Source: Cryptomeria japonica (lineage: Eukaryota; Streptophyta; Pinopsida; Cupressales; Cupressaceae). From it: a stretch of 64,000 bases of DNA. The position numbers and the translations under genes were made by a program. The stretch covers positions 210,940,744 to 211,004,743 of the forward strand of contig NC_081411.1 in the NCBI RefSeq assembly GCF_030272615.1, written 5' to 3'. Shown piece by piece: positions 34,754-46,700 of this stretch (within the stretch, counting starts at the first letter, position 1; each line of letters starts with the position of its first letter). Under the pieces are notes generated by a model. The model ran no database searches. It was not told the origin of the DNA and saw only the letters and a program-made list of their open reading frames with translations.

Positions 34754-36333
34754 TGATGTGGAGGGATTCTCAAAGAGAGTCTCACCTTGCTCAATAGAAA
34801 GTCGAGTGATCTTCTAGTAGGCTCCTTTCACTCTACACTGGTCTTTCAATAAAAAAAAACACTCAAACTCTCTAGGAGTGCTCCGTATCAAATTGTGCTC
34901 AACAGTTGCTTAGGCGTAATTGAGATTCACAATGGTAAATCCAACCTCAAACTAAAAAATCTTCTAACATATACTTCCAGGGGTTGTAGTAGGTTTTCTT
35001 AAGGTATTTCCTTTCCAATCAACTAGTTTTACAATTGGCTTTCCTTCATTTCTTCATCACTCCCTCTTTCTCCTTTTTTTTAGGCCTACTAGCCCTAGAG
35101 TCCCAATTAGCCCTACCTACCTAGTTTTGGGGGAATTGTGCAAAAACCACACAAAGAACCTAGCAAAAAAATTTGTGATCTGAATACCCTTTTGGGTGAA
35201 CTTTTGAAACCATCAGGTGAGATAGTTAGGTTTGCCCATACAGGTACGAAACCCAAATATGGCATTTATGGAGGGTTTTGGGACTTTGTTGACTTTGTTG
35301 ACTTCTTCAAAGGGTTTATTGTCTTCTCTGGCCTATCACACCTCCAACCTTCCACATAGGCTCTTCCAAACGTTACTTACTCATGCCAAACACTTGGCAT
35401 CTTCATAGCTGATCATCCCTGCAAGCACATGCAACATTTCACTCATTTTCCTAACTGGGCTATGACTAAGCTCGCCTAGTCAATGATATCAAATAGCCTT
35501 TCCATAACTTCTAGGCCAAAAAAAACCTTATTTACACTGTAAAAATGTTCTATGGTTTGATTCCCAAGAGTTATTGAGCAAAAATCAATGGATTTCAAGC
35601 TCGAACCATAATTGGGCTCTTAAACCCTTGTTCAGGCTGAGAGCAATATAAACTCAAATACACACTTCAAACCTACACTATAAACTATTACCAATACCTT
35701 CTAAGCACTATAATGACATGTACAAGGAAATAATGAAAGAACAGTAGTGAAAGCAATCCATTAAGTATGGACTACTGCTAAAAAATGAAGAAAATTCAAG
35801 GTAAAATCTGGAAAATCTATTACAATGTATTCAAATGTGCTCAAGGATTTTGCCAACCTGTTTACATTCCTTCTCAAAGAATTTTATATTCCATCTGAAT
35901 CCTAACCAACTCTTCATCAATTGCCTAACCACCAATGTGCTCAAAGATGCAAAAAGTTGCTCAAAAGTTGCAAAATGTTGTTGAGTAACAATGACAACTT
36001 TTGCCAAAATGTGTATTTTTACATTCCATAGATTGCCACTCATCCTAAACCTCCTATAATTACTTAAAAATTACTAAAATGACATGTCTAAATTCCAAAT
36101 GAGGTGTTGCAAGATATTTTACACCAAAATGCAAGTTTATGTCATTTTAGGCTTACAAGGGCTCATAAGCCAAATTTGAGTAAATACATGATGTAGTTGA
36201 CATTCATCCTTCAAATGTATGTCCAAAACATATGTGGACCTATGAGTAGTCCATTATTCTCAAACCTAAACAAAATAAATACTAACACACCAAAATCTAG
36301 AAAATGCACTCAAAACTAGGTGCTCATGCACCA
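34754..36333 (-). repeat. Element A 5' LTR (right copy)
   Basis: Starts TGATGTGGAGGGATTCTC on the plus strand, adjacent to the PBS, and ends GCTCATGCACCA; the TSD CAAAA follows at 36334-36338. It matches 15742-17247 throughout. It carries a GTTGCTCAAAAGTTGCAAAA cluster near 35955. Confidence 0.9.
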
Positions 36334-36338
36334 CAAAA

Positions 36339-37035
36339 ACACATTCCAACAACTTTGATATCCAACAAGGGTCTCCCTGATGAATACTTGTTGAAGAAGA
36401 AAAGAAACCATGGGAAACCCCCTTGATTAATACAGAGAATTTGGGGGTTGTCAAAAACCTCATAATCCACTTAATCCAGCAGCTTCCAAAACCAAATTTT
36501 TCCAATACTTCAAATAGGAACAGTCTATCCACCAAATCATGAGGCTTTAAGGATGCCCAATTTTAGAATCATACATGCATTCCTGGTTTTTCTTGCAGAG
36601 TGAAAATTTTCATGGGTTGTTATGATTCCTTACACAATTGATCTCCCAGGGGAAACCCCACTCTTCTCATCCAAGATAATATGATTGAGGATCAATTTCA
36701 ATCTATTCGCAATGATGTTTGTAACAATCTTATATTGTGTTGCATAGGGATATTGGCCTAAAAACTGGTATTTTGAGGACAACTTTTTTTTGTGAGTCAA
36801 GACTAGGAAAGTTTAGCTTATCGATCACAACATTTTCATATTCACCCTTGATTCATCCATGGCTAAGTGAATATCCTTATCAACATGTTCCAATAAGCTT
36901 GGAAGAAAGTTGCAGGAAATCCATCCAACCCAGGGGCCTTATCTGGGTTGAGTTGAAAGATATATTTCTTTACTTCCTCCACATCAATCTTTTTGTATAG
37001 GTTCTTGTTCTATTCTTATGATATTAAAGGTGGTA
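36339..37035 (-). pseudogene. LINE reverse transcriptase fragment
   Basis: The minus strand shows LINE RT blocks in two frames. Near 36930-36975 it reads VEEVKKYIFQLNPDKAPGLDGFPATFFQ; near 36360-36535 it reads LFEVLEKFGFGSCWIKWIM, TPKFSVLI and a degenerate HQGDP. Stops separate them (one follows LIRIFT). The family resembles the LINE at 1430-7680 but differs in sequence. The fragment ends at the sequence that looks like a copia LTR start (about 36345-36357), next to element A. The upstream limit near 37035-37060 is uncertain because a possible LTR starts there. Confidence 0.75.
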
Positions 37036-37260
37036 TTGTGACATTTTCACACATCGCCCCACTACAAATGGGGACCCCACTTTTTTAAGCATAGTTAATA
37101 AAGTGTCTTAGTTTAGCATGGTTTAGAGTTAGAGACTTTAAAGAAAAATCCAAAACAATAAAAAAATTTAAAATTACAAAATAAAATTAAAAAAATGAAA
37201 AATCCAAAAAAATAAAAATTTCAAAATTTCAAAATTTGGATAAGGCATGGTGATACGTCA

Positions 37261-37348
37261 CACTTCGCGTTTACATACACTGCACTTCTCTTTTACATAT
37301 GTTGCGCTTTGCTTTCACATACGTCACGCTTTTCTTTTACATATGTCG
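37261..37348 (+). repeat. 22-bp minisatellite, four clean units
   Basis: Four back-to-back units of 22 bp with consensus CRCTTYKCTTTYACATAYGTYR begin at 37261. The same words continue in degraded form to about 37720 (CTTCGCC, GTCGTCGCA, TTGCACTTC). Frames across it are rich in His, Cys and Ser and are repeat artefacts. Confidence 0.8.
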
Positions 37349-40319
37349 TGTGTCGTCATCACGCAACACCTTCACATGTTGCCTTTGCACCTTGCTTTTA
37401 AATACATCACACGTTGTCATCGCGCGCTACCTTCACGTATTTCTCTCGTATATGTTGTGCATTGTTGTCGCACAGCCATGACACATTACTCTTGCACTTC
37501 TCCTTCGCATCGTTGTCATCGATCAATGTCGCATTGTTGTTGCACTTCGCCTTCATGTTATCGTCAGACATCATGGTTGCACGTTTCTTGCATGCAATGC
37601 ATTGCACTTACTATGCTTAATCGTCACACATTGCCTTTGCACAATGTTGTCATGTTCTCGTTTCACATACATTGTGTGAAGCCTTTACACTTATGCGACA
37701 ATGTTGCGCTTATCATGCCTTACTCACACACGTCACACATCGGGGACTTAATTAATCAATGAAGAAGCATCACGCGATGAAGTTGTGAAATCAATGCAAT
37801 AGAGAAAAATGATTATTCCTTGTGAGCGCTTTATGAGCGCTATCCGCCTCAGTTGCATTGCGTGATATATCCTAAATGTTGCGTTCAACGTGATGACTCA
37901 AAGAGTCGATGAAGAGACATTTAGCGAAACACATTTGGATGGAGCTCACAAGAACCAAGACGACTAACTCGTGACCTTGAGAGAAAGACTCAACACACCC
38001 CATGGGGATCGATTCAAAGATATTTAATGAAGGTCGCGAGCTCGGTTACCTATACATTTGGCAGTCTGAAGCATATGAAAGAGGGTGTTCAATGATTCTA
38101 TTCCCACATTTGAACCATATGCAATGCAAGCCACTAAATTGATGCCTTGTGTTATTGGTTGGATCAATATGCACCATCAAAATTCAAGCTCACAAAGTTT
38201 GAAGCCTCATGCAAAGGCATTATTGATCACATTTTATGGCAGTCACTCATCGATTGGATTTAAAAGGTGCAAAGATCAGACCAATTCCAATTTGTACCAA
38301 GGAAGCGACCATTTAATATATGTTGTGGATATTTACAGAGGTATCGCATTTCATATGATACACTAAAAGGCAAATTGAAGTGTTCATTTAATGAACGATG
38401 CAAAGAATTCATGAAAGGCACCTGAATGCCATTAATGAGGGTTGTGATTAGATCGGATTAGCCTCCCAATGAAACAATTCAACCAATCACATTTACCAAT
38501 CTGAATGAGACTATCGAATAAATAACAAGGGTCACAATTTTTCAATTGCAAACTATTCAATGTAAGTCGTTGGTGCATTGTGATAGGAATTGTTATAATT
38601 TTGAACTCGGTCATTTCATTGATTGAATTTAAACTGATATTTCTTGCATATAGGTGAATCATCCAAGCCAATCCATTACACCATCAGGGTGAGAAGATAC
38701 TCAGTGATTAGAGTTATCAGTGATCATATTTCAGATTAAGGTATACGGAAATTTCGTTGTCTTCATCAGAAAATTCGAGTCAATAATCATCAATACACAT
38801 ATGCTACCGATTGTTGACTTTCATCAGCATACTTAATCGGCAATTTAGGACAACGATTGTGACATAGGGCGATTTCTGTTTGAAGATTATGATCTTGGGT
38901 GACTTTGGAGATGCGACTTCACATTAGCATTGTTGAGCATAGCAAATTCACTCCAGAGCACCAGGATTCTACTTTTCTAGTAAATGTACTCATAAGATCC
39001 TTTATACATATCATGGCAGGTTGATATCAACAAGTACTCCAAATTGTGATTCGCATAGGCATTTTGGGTGATCCAAAAATAGCAATGTTCTTCATACTCC
39101 GACTAAAGGCTGCCTTCACCTTGATCTGCGATAGCATTGTAACTTTGGAGATTGACCACTGAGACCGAGTGATAGTGAAAATACACCTAAGCTGCGACAA
39201 TGAATACCCTTATCAAAGTTGGTCATCAAGGAAACAAATACATATCAGGCGACAACGTTGTCAGTTTGGGACAATGAATTGACATTCATTTTAATCAGTT
39301 CGTTTGATCAAAATAATCATAGGAAGTAACCAAATAGGAGTATGTTGAAATAAGTTGTATAAATGCCCTTGATAAGATTGTGTTTGGTTTGTCTCATTCA
39401 ATTATAATACCATTTCTGAATTTTTTTATGATTTGATCAAGGTGATTACATTCAATCAACGGTTAATGGTGTGACTTAAAACTAGAGTATTTTATGCTCA
39501 GATAGTCAATTACTATGTCTTAACACTAATTTAACCAAATCTTGTAGGTGCATAATGGCAGGATTGCGACAAGCACTGATCAAGGAGGACTCGAAGAGCG
39601 TCATCGTCAAGTCTCATATCACATCATATTGGGGTGGCATAAGTGACACAAACCTTGGGTGCATCAACCTGAAGAAATTTCAAGACACACTTTACACCAC
39701 CAGGCCAACAGGACCTATGGATGGAAAGTCGCATCATCAAGGCAATCGACTCCTCTTTAGCAATACAGTGCAACAAACTCATCATTGAATGTGCAAGACA
39801 TTATGATCCAGATATATGAAATTTGTGACAATGTGAAGGTGGTCTACGATGACAATCCCAGTGTACAAAAAAAATGATCGGATCATCATGTCACAACCTC
39901 ATGCAAGGTAGGCATAGGAGTCACTCCAAGCACGACATGCACTTTGAGGCATGATGAGGATCATGTATAGAAGATATTTTTTATCTTGAATTTCCTTCTG
40001 AAATCCAAGAATCTTTGCTAATATAGAAAGATGAAGGCTCACGAATGTAGGTGATTGCGAATGTAGGTAATCAAGACATGCAATCATTTCAGAAGAGTTA
40101 ATCAAAGTTCAAAGGTCGACATGAGCTGAGTCATTACCACATCAAGCACTTGCAAATATTGAGTATCAAGAGATATGTCACATTCAATTGCACACTCATG
40201 ATGAGTAGCATCCAGTCATCATTACAACCAGTCACATCACTTCATGAGAAGGTGTCCAGATTTGATGAACTTAACAAAGAAGATAATTTCTACATGGGCA
40301 TGAAGATTGAAGTACCTAA

Positions 40320-40410
40320 AAACCCTAATTAGGGTTTCTATTTTGTAATCTTGGCCATTGATCTCAAATCAATCTGAGCCACTAAAATGTAATGAGAGCA
40401 CTATATAAGG
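40320..40410 (+). promoter_or_regulatory. Telo-box palindrome and TATA box
   Basis: AAACCCTAATTAGGGTTT (40320-40337) is a perfect 18-nt palindrome made of two inverted plant telo-box motifs. CTATATAAGG at 40401-40410 is a good plant TATA box about 65 bp downstream. Such pairs occur in plant promoters and some LTR U3 regions. A start site near 40435 is inference. Confidence 0.55.
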
Positions 40411-41244
40411 CCTCACTTCTTCATTTTCCAGGTTAGTAGTCAATAGTTAATAGTCAATAGTCAGTAGTTCAAGGTCAATTATTTTTTAGATTGGAGTAGA
40501 AAGAGAAGGAAAAGATTGTTACCAAGACATTTTTGGAAGACATGTAAACTTCATTAAAGATATGATAAAATTGATATGTTGATTCAACAATTTGCATAGT
40601 CTATACTTGTCAATTTTAATTTCATGTTATTAGATGAATGGAAGAAATTTGTATGATCAATGGTGAAATTTGTATATCCATACTACTAGGGGTTTGTTGA
40701 TTGCAAACTTGCCTTGCATAGTCAACTGGAATCATTCAACTTAAGCTTAACTTCAATTATTGCCTCTTCATTGATATGCATCAACTTGATGGTGTCTATT
40801 CTTGTAGAGGTGATTTGAAAATTATAAAGCTTTCCTTAGAAGATCGCACTAGCCTTGTAGAGATGTTTGTTGCATGTTGAAGCAAGACTTAGTTCAAATT
40901 TCATCAAAGATCATCCATTGATCCTGCATTATTAGAGTTAGATTAGATCTCTTGAACCCTTATCTTTTTTTACTTTTTTTCCAAATCAAGTGACATCGCA
41001 CGTTCCTGCAATCATTTGAGTATTTGGGTGTTCAACGTAAGTCCCCTCACATGTACAATAAATCACATCAATACCATTGAAGCTATCTGACAAGTTAAGA
41101 CATAACATAAGAAAACCTTGGAGTCATTTCAAATGATCCTTATGTGAATGTTCAGCATTTGAGAGTCTTTTATCAAGAGAGGATAGACTACCTTTGGTCT
41201 TTCATTATGTGTTTGATAGTGCATCGAAACACCATCAACAAAAT

Positions 41245-41931
41245 TGGTGCTAGAAGGAGGGCCTGGAAAGTCAATATTTGAAATCAAACTCTTGAATAGG
41301 TGAGTTCAGTGGAAAGAACATCAGGTCATTAGTTGGACTTACAAATAAAAGAAGTACATCATGCAACAGGAAGCAATTGTTCTAGAAAATCCAAAAAAAA
41401 AAAAAAATTGGAAAATTCCAAAAAAATAAAGAATAGAAAATTCGAAAAAAAGAAAGATTCCTCAAGGGATCAATAAAAGTATCACAAAGATGATTTGGAA
41501 GTTGATATCTTTCAACTTTGGTGAGGATTGAATGCCCAACTTCATCCATGCTGCTTGTCCGAATTCACATTGGCAAGGTAGTGTAGAATCCATGAGACAA
41601 ATGAACATGATGAAATGCATTGCTTGACATTATTGTCAAGGATGAAATTAGCAGCACAAGGAAAGATTTTCTTTTGGGATGTTCCCAAGCCAAAGGAAGA
41701 AGAAGGCAATTTTAATATCCCAATGAGCAATGATCCTTTTTTAGGATTCTTAGGGATGATCAAAAGTCGGCTTCCTATCAATAGAAAATTATGCTTAGAG
41801 AAATTATTGCTACCAACATGGTGTAGAATTCATAATGCACCCCACTCGGAGTTTACTTTCTCACTGTGTGAAATGGCTATCAATCAAGTTAGATATCAGT
41901 TTGGAATGCCAAACCTATTCAAGGAAGAGTG
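41245..41931 (+). other. Short internal remnant with possible primer site and a 125-codon frame
   Basis: TGGTGCTAGAAGGAGG (41245) follows the possible LTR end with a 4-base spacer and could be a primer binding site, though I cannot name the tRNA. A-rich low-complexity DNA follows (41390-41450), then an open frame starting at 41615 (MHCLTLLSRMKLAAQGKIF, GNFNIPMSNDPFLGFLGMI, LCLEKLLLPTWCRIH). I do not recognise it; a gag remnant is possible. The frame runs across the start of a copia LTR fragment at 41932, so its end is not native. Confidence 0.4.
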
Positions 41932-42190
41932 TGTTGGCATTTGCATGAAGATTGCATTAATGATATGTTATGTTGTCATTGATGTCAATTGAACTGGTAA
42001 TGGTATTTATGATATTGCTGATATTGTTATTATTGATATTGTCTTATAACCAGTAGGAAGAGCTTTGTGGAAGATGTTGTAAACCGGTATATAAGTTTGT
42101 AAGTCGAACCGATAAACTGGTGTTTAAGGTTAAGCCCTTTCTATGCAATGTAACCGGTAAAACCTAGGAATGTGAAAGATCATGGGGGGG
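41932..42190 (+). repeat. Copia LTR fragment
   Basis: Starts TGTTGGCATTTGCATGA and continues with GTTGTCATTGATGTCAATTG, the same opening as the element E LTR (TGTTGGCATTTTGG, GTCATTGATGTCAACC). AACCGGTATATAAG at about 42082 looks like its TATA region. The similarity fades after about 42190, so it is truncated or a partial solo LTR. Confidence 0.6.
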
Positions 42191-42285
42191 CCAAAAAGTG
42201 ACAATGGAGAAAAAAATGTGTTTTAAACCTTTCCAAACACACCAAAAATTTCTTTGACTTTTTGTTTGGGTCGGCCAAAATTTAA

Positions 42286-42358
42286 ATTTGGTTTGGTAAT
42301 ACCAAACCAAATCGGATATCCGTTAATATCAGATCTCCGATATTAACGGATATCTGAT
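42286..42358. other. Two abutting inverted repeats (hairpins)
   Basis: Hairpin one: 42286-42298 (ATTTGGTTTGGTA) pairs with 42300-42312 around a single A, 13 perfect base pairs. Hairpin two: 42311-42330 (ATCGGATATCCGTTAATATC) pairs with 42339-42358 around an 8-base loop, 19 of 20 pairs. The rest of 42190-42600 holds no gene. Confidence 0.8.
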
Positions 42359-42599
42359 TTGTGATCTCATACTTTTTCAAATCGAATAGCCATTTTTCTC
42401 AACATAAAAAGTATAGTTTAGTAAAATGGGCATAACTTTTGCATTTCTTATCAAAATTTTGATTTTTTACAGGCATTGGAAAGGTAATTCAGAGAAATAT
42501 CAAATAGATAAGGTATTTTTCTGATATTATAGACCAAAAATTAATTATAATCATTTGAATTTAGTCCTTTAATTTTAAAACTTTAAGTACTCACAAATT

Positions 42600-43765
42600 T
42601 TGCATACAAAGTCTCATTTTTTCCCTATCACCTCCTTTATCTATCACTTGTCTATATATACTTATATAAATATATTTTATCTCTCTATTTCTTCTCTACT
42701 TATGTCACTTATTTTCTCATCCCATCTAGATAAATAAATTCCATAGTTACATGCATCTCTGCATATATCTCCATCTTTCTATTCCTATCTCTCCCTCTCC
42801 CACTCCAACATTGTCACTGCTTATTTCTATATTTCTCTCTAATAATCTCTCTTCTCTCTATTTATCTCCCTCCTCTACCTTATCCTACCTATACTTATAT
42901 ATTACTTGTCTCTACCACCTCCTTTCTCTCCCTATCTTGTCCCCTCTATCTCTATATCCCTATAGATCTATCTTCATGTATATTTATATCTCATTATCTC
43001 TAAATCTCACTTATTCACTGCATCTCTCCTTCCATTTGTCTTAATCTCTCTATCACTTTCTATCCATATCTCTCTATCCCCATCTTCACATCTCCATCTC
43101 TTCCACTATCAATCTCTCTTTCTATATGTTCCTCTATCTTTATATATCTTCCTCTATACATGATTAATCTACTTCCTTGTCTCTTCCTCTATCGCCCTCT
43201 TGAAGTATCTTTCCCTTTCTCTACCTTTATCTCTTATTTTACTCCATCTTTATATATCTCTGGCTCTCTCCCCACGTCCTTCTCTATAGAGGCTTTATAT
43301 ATCTCTATATCTCCCTCTTTCTCCCTCTCCCTCTCTATTTATCTCTATGTATAATCTCTATCTCTCTTTCTCACTCTCTTGAACTATCTATATCTCTCTA
43401 TCTATCAATATTTCTCTTCCTTTATATCTCTCTATCTCTTCCTTTTTTTATCTCAATCTCTTTACCCCTCTCTATCCATTTTTATCCATCTCTTTATATA
43501 TTTATCTTTGTATTTACCTCTCTCTTTCTCTATATCTATTTATCTCCCTCTCCCTTTATCTTCATTTTTTATATCTATCTTCCTCTCTCCTTTTCAATAT
43601 CTAGATATGTCTACCTCATTCTATCCATCCTTGTCCTTTAGTTTTTCTCCCTCTCCTTTCATACTCCTTAATATCTATATCTCTATTTATGTCCTTGTCC
43701 TTTAGTTCTTCTCCCTCTCTTTAGCTCTTGATCTCTCTTCACCCTTATATCTCTCCTTATTTCAA
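42600..43765 (+). repeat. Pyrimidine-rich tract (TCTCTATCTC-type)
   Basis: About 1.15 kb composed largely of TATCTC, CTCTCTAT and CTTTAT words, with nearly all purines being single A or G. Frames here encode Ser/Leu/Tyr/Ile-rich low-complexity peptides and are not genes. The purine complement is strand-biased. It abuts the 20-bp satellite. Confidence 0.85.
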
Positions 43766-43767
43766 AC

Positions 43768-46700
43768 TTAGTACATATGGTCTCCTAAGGAGTTATTTGG
43801 TGTCCTAAGGGGTCATAGAACACCATATGACCCCTTAGGAAACAATATGACCCCTAACGACACCATATGGTCTCCTAAGGGGTCATATGGTGTCCTAAGC
43901 GGTCATAAAACACCGTATGACCTCTTAAGACACAATAACACCCTTAATGATACCATATGGTGTCCTAAGGGGTCATAAGACACCAAATCACCCCTTAGGA
44001 CACCATATGACCCCTAATGACACAATGTAGTGTCCTAAAGGCTCATATGGTGTCCTAACGGGTCATAGGACACCATATGACCCCTCAGGACACCATTAGA
44101 CCCGTCCCAAGGGGTCATATGTTGTCTTAAGGGGTCATAGAGCACTATATGACCCATCAGGACACAATACGACCCTTCACGACACCTAAGGGGTCATAGG
44201 ACACCATATGACCCCTTACAACACAAGAAGACCCATAACAATATGATATGGTGTCATGAGACACCATATCACCCCTTAGGACACAATATGACCCCTTAGC
44301 ACACCAAACAACCCCTAACGACACCATATGGTGTCCTAAGGGGTCGTACGACAATATATGACCCGTTAGGATACAATATGACCCCTAACAACACCTAAGG
44401 GGTCATATTGTGTCCTAAGCAGTCATAGGACACCATATGACCCCTAACGACACTGTATGGTGTTCTAAGGGGTCATATTGTGTCCTAAGGGGTCAGAGGA
44501 CACCATATGACTGCTAGGGACACAAAATGACACCTAACAAAACCTAAGGGGTCATATGGTGTTCTAAGGGGTTATAGGACACCATATGACCCCTTAGCAC
44601 ACCATATGGTGTCCTAAGGGGTCATAGAACACCATATGACCCCTTAGGACACCATATGACACATAATGACCACATATGATATCCTAAAGGGTCATATGGT
44701 ATCCTAAGGGGTTATAGGACACCATATGACCCCTTAGGAGACCATACGACCTATAACAACATAATATGGTGTCCTAGAGGGTCATAGAACACCATATGAC
44801 CCCTTAGAACACCATACGGCCCATAACGACACCATGTGGTGTCCTAAAGGGTCATAAGACACAATATGACCCTTTAGGACATAATATGACCCCTAACGAT
44901 GTCATATAGTGTCCTAAGGGGTCAGAGGATACCATAGCACCCCTTAGGAGACCATATGACCCCTTACTACACTATACAACCCTTTACAACACCATATGGT
45001 GTCCTAAGGGGTCATATGGTATCCTAAGGGGTCATATAACACCATATGACCCCTTAGATCATAAGAAGACTCATAACGACACGATATGGTGTCGTAAGGG
45101 GTCGTGCGGTGTCAGGAGACACAATATGACCCCTAATGATACCTAAGAGCTCATATGGTGTCTTGAGGGGTTATATGATGTCCTAGGAAACTTTAGGACA
45201 CAATATGACCCCTTAGCACATGATACAACCCCTTACGACACCATCCGGTTTCCTAAGGGGTCGTAAGACACCATATAACCTGTTAGGACACAATATGACC
45301 CCTAACAACACCTAAGGGGTCATATTGTGTCCTAAGGGGTCATAGGACACCATATTTCCCCTAACGACACAAAATGATGCCTAATGATACCTAAGTGGTC
45401 ATATAGTGTTCTAAGGGGTCATAGGACACCATATGACCCCTTAGTAGACCATACAACCCCTAGTGACACCATATGGTGTTCTAAGGGGCCATAGAACACC
45501 ATACAGGCCCTTAGGACACCATATGGTGTCCTAAGGGGTCATACAGTGTCCTAAGGGGTCATAGAACACCATATGACTCCTTAGGAGACCATAAGACCCA
45601 TAACAACATAATATGGTGTCCTAGAGGGTCATAGAACACCATATGACCCCCTTAGGAGACCATAGGACCCATAACAACATAATATGGTATCCTAGAGGAT
45701 CATAGAACATCATATGACCCCTTATAAGACCATACGACCCATAATGATACCTTGTGGTGTCCTAAGGGGTTATAAGACACAATATAACACCTTAGGACAT
45801 AATATGAATGCTAACAATGTCATATAGTGTCCTAAGGGGTCATAGGACACCATATGACCCCTTAGGACACCATATGACCCCTTAGGACACCATACGACCC
45901 TTTACGACACCATGTGGTGTCCTAAGGGGTCATATGGTATCCTCAGGGGTCATATAAAATGATATGACTCCTTAGAACACACGAAGACCCATAATGATAC
46001 AATATGGTGTCCTATGGTGTCATATCATGTCACGAGAAACCATATGACCCCTTAGGACACAATATGACCCCTAATGATACCTAAGGGGTCATATAGTGTC
46101 CTAAGGGGTTATATGATTTCCTAGGAACCTTTAGGACACAATATGACGCCTTATCACAACATACAACCCATAACGACACCATATGGTTTCCTAAGGGGTC
46201 ATAGGACACCATATGACCTATTAGGACATAATATGATCCCTAACAACACCTAAGGGACCATATTGCATCCTAAGTAGTCATAGGACATCATATGACCCCT
46301 AACAACATTGTATGGTGTCCTAAGGGGTCATAAGACACCATATGACCCCTAACAATACAAAATAACACCTAATGACACCTAAGGGGTCATATGATGTTTT
46401 AAGGGGTCATAGGACACCATATGACCTCTTAGTACATGATAAGACCCTTAATGACAGCATATGGTATCCTAAGGGGTCATATGGTGTCCTAAGGGGTCAT
46501 AGAATACCATATGACACCTTAGGACACCATACGATGCATAAAGACACCATATTTTTTCCTAAGGGGTCATATGGTGTCCTAAGGGGTCATAGGACACCAT
46601 ATGACCCCTTAGTAGACCATACAAACCATAACAACATAATATGGTGTCCTAAGGGGTCATAGAATACCATATCACCCTTTAGAATAGCATATGACCCATA

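Larger units (their letters stand above)
15742..36333 (-). mobile_element. Ty3/gypsy chromovirus A, split by element B
   Basis: LTRs lie at 15742-17247 and 34754-36333, and the flanking TSDs CAAAA match exactly (15737-15741 and 36334-36338). The element reads on the minus strand: primer binding site (PBS, 34739-34750), gag, protease, RT, RNase H, then an interruption by B (18977-31796), then integrase and a chromodomain-like C-terminus at about 17290. The uninterrupted length would be about 7.8 kb. Coding is decayed: the protease catalytic triplet is lost, several stops occur and the integrase zinc finger is damaged. Order RT-RH-IN plus a chromodomain fits a plant chromovirus. The element predates B. 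Confidence 0.92.
37036..41240 (+). repeat. Possible long LTR of an unknown gypsy-like element
   Basis: A TGTGACATTTTCACAC start at 37036 and a CATCAACA end at 41240, followed by a possible tRNA site, would give an LTR of about 4.2 kb on the plus strand. Supporting signs are a TATA box (CTATATAAGG, 40401-40410) about 65 bp after a telo-box palindrome, and the internal remnant that follows. There is no gene. The 77-codon frame at 39555-39788 and the 93-codon frame at 38085-38366 have no motif. No second LTR is visible, so this rests only on the edges and on context. Confidence 0.4.

Noticed and set aside
37247-37762. A 171-codon His/Cys-rich frame as a zinc-binding protein
   Set aside because: It is a translation of the 22-bp minisatellite and its decayed tail.
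42751-43705. Leu/Ser/Tyr-rich frames at 42751, 43160 and 43379
   Set aside because: Pyrimidine-rich low-complexity DNA lacks stops on this strand, so open frames are expected.
44157-46662. Open frames with GVLRGH-like repeats in the satellite
   Set aside because: They are translations of the 20-bp repeat; orientation flips keep them short.
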